From the NCBI RefSeq assembly GCF_030253575.1, contig NC_080569.1, forward strand, positions 27,168,501-27,232,500: a stretch of 64,000 nucleotides of DNA, in the 5' to 3' direction. Source of the stretch: Rhododendron vialii. Taxonomy: Eukaryota; Streptophyta; Magnoliopsida; Ericales; Ericaceae. The first letter of the stretch is position 1. Every line of letters starts with the position of its first letter. Below are positions 57,260-64,000 of the stretch, piece by piece. A program made the position numbers and the translations under genes. The notes below the pieces were generated by a model. It made no database searches, was not told where the DNA came from, and saw only the letters and a program-made list of their open reading frames with translations.

Positions 57260-58648
57260 ATGTCAAAGACAACCCTTCAGGTGGCTATGCTCCCATGGTT
57301 TGCCATGGGGCACATAATCCCATATATCAATATCTCCAACAAGCTTGCCCAGAGAGGCCATAGGATTTTTTTCATCATGCCCATAAATACAATACCCAAG
57401 ATTGATCATTTGAATCTTCACCCAGACCTCATCACCTTTGTTCCAGTCACTGTTCCACGTGTCGGTGGCCTCCCTCATGGTGCTGAAACAACCGCAGATG
57501 TTTCGTCTGAGTTGCATCCTCTTATCATCACTGCGATGGATCTTACACAACCCTCCATTGAAGCTGCTCTGAAACATCTCAAACCCGACTTTGTATTCTT
57601 TGATTCGGCTCACTGGATACCAGCCTTGGCTCGCCGTTTGGACATTAAGTCTATACATTATTCTGTTGTAAGCCCTGCAGTTGTGGCTTACCTGTTTGGC
57701 TCGGAAAGAAAACTCCATGAAAAACAGTGGTCGCAATCTGAATTGATGAAACAGCCACCGGGTTACCCTGCTTCATCCATTAAGTTACGTTCATATGAAG
57801 CTCGTGCCATGGTTGGTCTGGGAGTAAACGAATTTGGTGGTGGAATAACCTTTGTGGAACGTCTTTCTATCTCCCTCAGTGATTGTGATGCCATCAGTCG
57901 CAAAACTTGTATGGAAATTGAAGGGCCTTTCTGTGATTACATTGAAACACAGTTCAAAAAGACAGTTATTTTGGCAGGCCCGGTAGTGCCGGATCCACCA
58001 CTCGCTGCAACCTTGGAAGAAAGATGGGAAAAGTGGCTGGGAAGTTTTGAACCCAAAACAGTGATTTTCTGTTCATTTGGAAGCGAGTGTATACTAGGGA
58101 AGGAGCAGTTTCAAGATCTGGTTCTGGGTTTGGAGCTCAGTGGTATGCCATTCTTTGCTGCCCTAAAACCACCTCTAGGGGTGGAAAAGATCGAGCACTC
58201 ATTGCCGGTAGGGTTTTTAGAGAGAACTCAAGGAAGAGGGATAGTTTATGGAGGTTGGGTCCAACAACAACTAATTTTGGCACACCCTTCTGTGGGGTGC
58301 ATTGTGACACACTGTGGTTATGGTTCGTTATTGGAGGCTATGATAACTGAGTGTGAATTGGTGTTAATGCCGCAATATGGTGATCAATTTATCAATTCGA
58401 GATTGATGGGCGGAGATTTGGAGGTTGGAGTGGAGATCAAGACAGACGAGGAAGACGGGTCGTTTACCAGTGAAGGTGTAAGCAAGGCAATAAGATTGGT
58501 GATGGAGGTTGATAGTGAAGTTGGGAAGAAGGTAAGAGCCAACCGTGCTAAATTGAGTGAGTTCCTGTCGAGGAAAAGCCTTGATAGCTCTTACATTGAT
58601 AGTTTCATTCAGAAACTGCAAGGACTTTTAGGATTGACATCAATTTGA
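57260..58648 (+). CDS. UGT79-like glycosyltransferase, 462 aa
   Basis: One intronless frame. The catalytic His is His18 (AMGH) and the acidic partner is Asp115 (FVFFD). The PSPG box runs from Trp333 to Gln376 and has the regular Asp375-Gln376 end, His342 and THCGYGS, consistent with use of a UDP-sugar such as UDP-glucose. It resembles the minus-strand neighbour at 46686 over its whole length but is clearly diverged, so the pair is an older duplication in head-to-head arrangement. Expected work: adding a sugar to a flavonoid or other glycoside, as in the UGT79 group; the real acceptor is unknown. No clear TATA box was found in the 200 bp before the start. A relic of a further UGT 3' end follows at 58755. 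Confidence 0.95.
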   Translation: MSKTTLQVAMLPWFAMGHIIPYINISNKLAQRGHRIFFIMPINTIPKIDHLNLHPDLITFVPVTVPRVGGLPHGAETTADVSSELHPLIITAMDLTQPSIEAALKHLKPDFVFFDSAHWIPALARRLDIKSIHYSVVSPAVVAYLFGSERKLHEKQWSQSELMKQPPGYPASSIKLRSYEARAMVGLGVNEFGGGITFVERLSISLSDCDAISRKTCMEIEGPFCDYIETQFKKTVILAGPVVPDPPLAATLEERWEKWLGSFEPKTVIFCSFGSECILGKEQFQDLVLGLELSGMPFFAALKPPLGVEKIEHSLPVGFLERTQGRGIVYGGWVQQQLILAHPSVGCIVTHCGYGSLLEAMITECELVLMPQYGDQFINSRLMGGDLEVGVEIKTDEEDGSFTSEGVSKAIRLVMEVDSEVGKKVRANRAKLSEFLSRKSLDSSYIDSFIQKLQGLLGLTSI

Positions 58649-58754
58649 CAAGGCCGATTTTGCCAGAGCTTGCACTATGTCGATGTGTATGTGCGCGAAC
58701 GTGAGTTGTTTTGAAATTGTCATTTAGATTGTGGGGTGTATGGCTTGAATTCCA

Positions 58755-58810
58755 AGTCTTGATAGCTTTTATGTTGATGGTTTCCTTCCTAAACTGCAGG
58801 CCTTCAACTG
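58755..58810 (+). pseudogene. Relic of a UGT 3' end
   Basis: AAGTCTTGATAGCTTTTATG...CCTAAACTGCAGGCC matches, with several changes, the last coding bases of the gene just upstream (CCTTGATAGCTCTTACATTG...AGAAACTGCAAGGAC at 58569-58624). It is about 55 bp long and probably a leftover of a partial tandem duplication. Confidence 0.6.
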
Positions 58811-60000
58811 TTCTTCATTTTATGTTAGTTTCTTATTACAAAAACAGAAGAATAAACAATGAAACTTGAATAACTATGCTTATAGCCAATGGGTCTTCTG
58901 TGATACAATAGTGGTGGGTCACAGTCCTCCTTCAATGGGACCTTCGCTCTCACTTTGGGCTTCTGCTCTCAATACTTGCTTCACGAATTTTAGGAGTATC
59001 TTGGAATGTTTCCAGAGGTTGCAAGGCAAAACTCAGTTTGCCAAGGTGGCTTTCGGTAGTGTTCTGACGGTTGTGGTTTAGCCGTTCTATCTTAGAAGAT
59101 AGATGTTGGTCAATCTCCAACACCCTTCGGTGTGGTGGTGAATCTGTTTTAAAACTATTGTTTACAAGGCTGGGTTTGATTTTCATGTTCATCTAATTCA
59201 GTTCACTTTGTAAGGATTGGGATTCCGGTAGTGTGTATAATAGTGCTCCAAGAACTTCACATTCGAAAATCAACTATTTCAGTATCAGTACCAATCGAGG
59301 GCTACAAATTTTTTATCAGTTCAATGTTTGCGCCACATGGATCACTAAAATGTTAATTTTGTAGAGAATAATTTGTAAAGCATTCTTGATCAATTTCTCT
59401 AATTCTTAATTAAGAATATACAATCTCAAATTTCCAAAAAAATATCTACCAAATACTCCGTACTTAACAATAACTCGATTGAACAATTTGTTTACTCTTT
59501 TTTTTTTAATCCAGAATATGCAGTCATTACATAAAAATTAAATGAGTTAATTAAGCATTTAATGATATCCGATTAAGTTTGATTTAAAATCATCATAACA
59601 TTTTACATTTCCAATCACTTGCGTGGACCTCGATCGGATGTCACACATCTTATTGGTACAAAATTCATATCTTTCTCAGCACCCGTAGTCAGGTTGGAAA
59701 ATCAATCACTTCCCCATTCGTTGCATGTCGACAGTTCCGGAGCTATTATGGGGCAGGTAGAAGCCCCGATTCCACCGGCTTTTTATTTTTTTTGGTACAG
59801 CTTTCATAATTTTGGCTAATTAGTTTTTTTTTTTTGTAAAAAGTTAAAAAATCTCAACTATTATTACAAAGCACGAAAAATTATTTAATCTTAAGAAATC
59901 ATCACACTGAAATTTCTTTCTTGTTACCAGCTGGGTTCCTTCGATTTTAATTCCTGGCTCCACACTCCATGTTGATCTTCGTTCCCCCGACACATGAGAG
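58811..60000. other. Intergenic, nothing recognised
   Basis: AT-rich sequence with homopolymer T/A runs. ORFs at 58866-59081 and 59619-59819 have no recognisable domain, no paralogue in the window and no codon signature. Confidence 0.45.
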
Positions 60001-60097
60001 AGAGAGAGAGAGCCGAGAGGGGGAATCTGGGCGTGGTGGGGCGTGGTGTTGGTGATGATTCCTGATGATTACAGAACGAGACCGTTCATGCAACACT

Positions 60098-60150
<53 letters not shown>

Positions 60151-60282
60151 TTTTTGCAGAAGGACATATCAATATCACTCAATCAAACGAAAGTAGCATC
60201 AAATACACCACACAAACTGTCGCCACCGGTGTGCACGTAAATTATTTGCACTGCAAACACTCCATCCAATTGACCCGTCAAA

Positions 60283-60323
<41 letters not shown>
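60001..60323. repeat. GA and CT microsatellites
   Basis: GA runs at about 59995-60012 and 60098-60147, and a CT run at 60287-60323 with one TG interruption. The GA and CT runs are complementary, so 60098-60323 could fold into a hairpin with a 140-bp loop. Confidence 0.92.
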
Positions 60324-60324
<1 letters not shown>

Positions 60325-60734
60325 ATGTAAAAACAAAACCATTCAATCCGGACAAGTGGTGAACAGAAAAGAATATTAGTACATATCAAAAAGTACCTAC
60401 CCAATGGTTTTGAGACGCGTATTAGACCCCACGATGACGATTATTATAGTAGTGTTCTATTTGAAATATTATAAAAATTTTCGACCTCGTTTGATATAAG
60501 TGATAAATGTGTAGAATTCATAAGATGATGAGATTATGATTAAAATTGTTAATGAAAAGAGATTGATAAGTAATAAAATGAATTGATAATTTGTATATTT
60601 ATTGTACATGGGATAAAAAGATATGATTATTATTACAAAACTTGTTTCACATAAAATAGGATGGGATAGAAAGTCCTTGTGCAAAACTGAAGCATGACAA
60701 ATCCTCCTGTTTCAAACGCCACGTTTGGTACAAA
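60324..60734. other. Intergenic, nothing firm
   Basis: AT-rich. TTCGACCTCGTTTGATATAA and later ACTTGTTTCACATAAAATAG hint at a decayed MITE, but no target repeat is visible. Confidence 0.35.
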
Positions 60735-61293
60735 ACTATTTTATCCGTCCGGATTTAATTAATAGTTTTTTTTTTGAGTTCGTGTCACTTTTCAATTGAT
60801 TTATCTTTCAATTTATAATGTTTTACTTGATTTCGAAAACATTGTATTATAGAACTAATCGAAATCTATCAAATAAGACCCATATTGTTGGGGTTCACCC
60901 ATAGTGGTGGTGTTATTTTATATAGCACCCTTAGTGTTGGGTATTGAGCGTATTTACCCTTGGAATCCCTTATATATAGTTGTAAACCCTATTAGGATTA
61001 GTGTGTGACATAATGTGAGGGAGAGGGTGAGGCGAGCGTGAGAGGGCTGGTCTGTGGCCTCCCAGGGATGAGCCAGCGTGTGGTTCCCGGAGGGTTTTTT
61101 TTCATCTTTGTGTATATGTTGTGTGAATATATATACAAGGGGAGTTTTTCTCTGAAATCACTGCGTGTGTTTGTGTGCATGGTGTCCCTCTGGTCCTAAC
61201 ACATATTCAATATGAAATTCATTACGGATTTAAAGATATAAACCATTTTTTAGCCGGTTAGAATAAAACTAGGGACAATTAAATCCGGATAGA
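60735..61293. mobile_element. Stowaway-like MITE interrupted by a solo LTR
   Basis: TTTTATCCGTCCGGATTTAA (about 60739) and AATTAAATCCGGATAGAGGG (about 61267-61286) form inverted ends with the Stowaway-like right end GGAGTA. The left end is degenerate. About 240 bp of MITE remain once the LTR at 60886-61201 is discounted. Confidence 0.5.
60886..61201. mobile_element. Short solo LTR, 316 bp
   Basis: It starts TGTTGGGGTTC, ends GTCCTAACA, and is flanked by the 5-bp repeat CATAT (60881-60885 and 61202-61206). There is no internal region. The size and TGTTGG...CTAACA ends suit a small Copia or TRIM LTR. Confidence 0.82.
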
Positions 61294-61914
61294 GGGAGTA
61301 ATACATAGTATAATTATTGTATTTCTTCCCTCTTTTTTTTTTTTTGGGAAAATGGAAACATAAAATCTGTCGCACCAAAATCAAATTATTATTGAGAGAA
61401 AATGAGGATGTACACTTTAATCTATTTGCTTGTTGTGTATCTTACTTTTACAAGTCAATAAATTTGGCAACTAGTGAAAATAAAACCCAACATACATTTG
61501 AAAAATATTGCTTGTTTGCTCGTGAATGATTTTGTAAGGCCACCACATTTATTCTAACCCATTTTCTCATTGAAAATAGCTCCTGTTCTGCCATTGAACA
61601 AAACCCATTTCCCAAAAATTACTTAGATTTCAATACCCATTAACCCAATCTAAGAGTTGGTGATAGATTTCACCATTTTGAGCACTCCCAACAACCCAAT
61701 GTAGCATAAACCAACATTAACACATCCCATTTTCAATGAGAGTAAATAACAAATAGCCAAATAGCGAAGGGTAATTAGGTCAGTGTAATTTAGTCCCCTG
61801 GGTTAGGACTATGAATACCAAGTCCCCCAAGGTATTGTTAATCCCCCTAATGAGGAGATTCACATGCTCGTGAGACTAATAGTGCACCTCTTCATTGCGA
61901 AAACAAACAAATGA
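61294..61914. other. Intergenic, nothing recognised
   Basis: AT-rich. CCCATTTTCTCATTGAAAAT (61559) and CCCATTTTCAATGAGAGTAA (61726) form a loose inverted/direct mix around sequence repeating CCCATT/ACCCAAT words. No gene. Confidence 0.35.
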
Positions 61915-62285
61915 TGGAAAAATTATGGTGTCCCAAGTTATTTTGGGGATACCGTAATTTTTGACATAACCGGACCATTACAAGTATAACCAAGACCATT
62001 GATATGTATAACCAAAACCTTACAAATGCATAACCCCTAAAATCTCCAAAAATCATTATGAGCATAATCAAAATCTATTACAAGCATAACAGAATCATAA
62101 CAAGGCATAACTTGTTTGGTTATGCCTTGGTTGGTTTTGGTTATGCCTTAGTTGATTTTTTGGATATTTCTTAATTATGTCTTGATATGGTTCTGTTATG
62201 TTTGTAATGAATTTTAGTTATGCTCATAATAATTTTGTTATGTCAAAAGTTATGGTGTTCTCTTTTTGAGAGGAGACAGGGAAGT
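61915..62285. mobile_element. Fold-back element with CATAAC repeats
   Basis: GTAATTTTTGACATAAC on the left pairs with GTTATGTCAAAAGTTATGG on the right; inner CATAACC/GGTTATG words repeat about every 20-30 bp along both arms (62000-62260). The centre lies near 62115 (CATAACTTGTTTGGTTATG). No target duplication was identified. Confidence 0.65.
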
Positions 62286-62460
62286 GCTTCCCAAGGATTA
62301 GAGGTCTCTTGGAATTGTTAGTACAATCTCAAGGTTGAGAGAGGTTAACAAACAGGGTCTCCGTGACTTTTTGTTCTGAACATAATTTTTCTGATGGAAC
62401 AGTATTTCATGTACTAGTGTATCTACGTTCTTGAAAATTGGAAGGACAATTCAAAACGAG

Positions 62461-62730
62461 ATACTCCTATTGTCCCAAAAAGTTAGGCCGTTGAACTCAA
62501 CTTTTTATTGAGAGACATAATCATTACATGTACACATTTTTTACTTTCCAAAATTGCCTTCTACCATTATTTTAGTACTTGGTCAAGAGTTTTGCTTGGT
62601 TGCTAGTAAAACGGATAAAATGGGAAACGTATAAAAGGTTAGACATTGCATTCTGTGAAGAAAAATGAATTGTGAAACAGCTAAAAATGGAATTAATACG
62701 GAGACTAATTTTATAAGATAGAGGGAGTAT
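62461..62730. mobile_element. Degenerate Stowaway MITE, about 270 bp
   Basis: The left TACTCCTATTGTCCCAAAAA and the right TTATAAGATAGAGGGAGTA are diverged Stowaway ends with TA at both borders. The inner parts TTAGGCCG and CGGAGACTAA also pair weakly. Confidence 0.65.
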
Positions 62731-63162
62731 ACGGATAAGAACGTCACTTTGGCCAGGAAGGAAAACATTAGTATACGAGTCTAATACTGTATTTTGTTTG
62801 TTTACTTTAGAAAATGATGAATAACAGGCTTTATGTGACTAGTTGAAAGCAATGAATCACAATTTTTCAACCAAATCTGAAATAGTCTAAAGAGAGCTGT
62901 TAAATATCACCGTTTTGTATCACAATTAATTTAGGTCCTTCTCTAATGTAGGGTATGCTTTTTTCTGTGAGATATTAGAACCTATTTTATGGGAAGGGGA
63001 AGGGGCATCACACCCAAAACGCCCCATATGACGTTGAACCCTGGCCTCCACTATGGCAGCTTTTGGGTAATACCATTGAGCTAGAAGCTCGTTGGTTATG
63101 TAGGGTAGTTTGTTCATTGTTCTAGATAATTCTTAAAAATTAATTAAGATGTGCTTAACGCC

Positions 63163-63473
63163 TAGGGCTGCAAACAAACTGACCGCGAGCAGCTCAAGCT
63201 CAACTCGACTTGTTTAGTAATTGAACTGAGCTGGAACTTGAGTTTTAGGATCATGTAGTAAACAAGCTGAGCTCACCACTCCAAAGCTCGACTTGTTTAT
63301 AGAGGTTCGTCCGGTAAATGAATTGAACTTATAGCTTGTTAAGGGCTTGAACTTCGGTAAATGAACTGAGATTATAGCTCGTCAAGGGCTTGAACTTGAG
63401 TTTTATGCTTACTCAGTAAATGAGCCAAATCAGAATGCTACAAAACTCGACTTGACTCGTTTACGTCTCTACC
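63163..63473. mobile_element. Decayed hAT MITE related to 48421-49076
   Basis: Begins TAGGGCTGCAAACAAACTGA and ends CTCGTTTACGTCTCTA. The interior has GAGCTCAA, AAACTCGACTTG and GAACTTGAG words like the element at 48421. It is shorter and more diverged. The 8-bp target is not clear. Confidence 0.6.
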
Positions 63474-64000
63474 AATTTTTACCAATGCCCAAGGTAACTT
63501 AAAACACAGTAAAGTTATAAGAAACCAAAATTGTACGTAGGAGTAGTATTGGATTGGATAATATATATGGTCAAATATATGGCAGTTGGGGTTCCGATTC
63601 ACTTTTAGGTTGAAAAAAACAGCCGTAATCGTGAAACATTTAACTCATTTCCGTTTCAGGGCCAGACCTCCTGATTCGTGCAAAAGGAAGATACAGTACC
63701 ATGACAATGATATATACTACTCCAATAGACTACAGGGTCGACTGGAGGTACTTCGATCAGTTCCTACAGACACACAAACACACGTTTTGTGTGGCCATGG
63801 TCCCCTACACAACTTTTTGTACGGTCATTTCAGATGGTTAGGGTCAGGGCTTGGAAATTTCCCACACGAGAACCCGATATTAAGTTGGCGGGTTGTTAAG
63901 GTTAGCTATTTTCGATATGGAATACAAAAATAACATGACACAATACCACGAAAAGTTAAACAGGTTGAATTATGGTTAAGAGAATTCTGACAAGAAACGA
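63474..64000. other. Intergenic, no supported gene
   Basis: A 115-codon frame at 63586-63933 opens without an ATG in good context. It has no recognisable domain and ends just before the window edge. It is not called a gene; an exon of a gene extending to the right cannot be excluded. Confidence 0.35.

Noticed and set aside
63586-63933. 115-codon frame near the right edge
   Set aside because: No recognised domain and no clear start. It is left open only as a possible exon of a gene beyond the window.

Overview
The window is plant nuclear DNA. It has spliced genes with canonical GT-AG introns, plant-specific families (a VOZ transcription factor, UGT79-type glycosyltransferases, class II DAD1-like phospholipases A1) and a very dense load of plant transposons: Copia elements, Gypsy-like solo LTRs, hAT, Harbinger, Stowaway and Mutator-type MITEs. 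The gene set and codon use fit a eudicot. The species cannot be fixed from sequence alone, and an asterid is only a guess.

Layout. (1) 1-2984 is repeat-only, dominated by a probable 2.2-kb solo LTR with an internal 82-bp tandem repeat. (2) About 2985-30500 is a tandem segmental duplication of a block carrying one phospholipase A1 gene. Unit 1 runs from about 2985 to 15460 and unit 2 from about 15495 to 30480. Each unit has since taken different insertions, so the other unit supplies an empty site that fixes many insertion points to the base. Unit 1 holds an otherwise intact phospholipase gene split in its first coding exon by a complete Copia element with an intact 1372-codon polyprotein and LTRs I could not tell apart. 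Unit 2 holds a decayed phospholipase copy with two nonsense codons and two solo LTRs. (3) 30600-44600 is ordinary gene space: an OPA3-like gene (four coding exons) and a VOZ gene (four coding exons), both on the plus strand and apparently intact. (4) 46686-58648 holds two divergent UGT79-like genes. The intergenic block between them is present twice in direct orientation, and the copies are separated by a decayed, 5'-truncated Copia element. (5) 58650-64000 holds only repeats, including a short solo LTR inside a MITE, a fold-back and relics of Stowaway and hAT elements.

The genes do not form a pathway or cluster. The two phospholipases and the two glycosyltransferases are local duplicates; the OPA3-like and VOZ genes are single. 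The most striking signals are structural: the very young Copia insertion, whose 3' LTR supplies an in-frame start and a hydrophobic, signal-peptide-like leader to the rest of the phospholipase; a family of long palindromic hairpins bounded by TA and GA microsatellites (19499-21196 and 28066-28420); and a glycosyltransferase with Lys at the last position of its sugar-donor box. I found no rRNA, tRNA, CRISPR array or prokaryote-type system.
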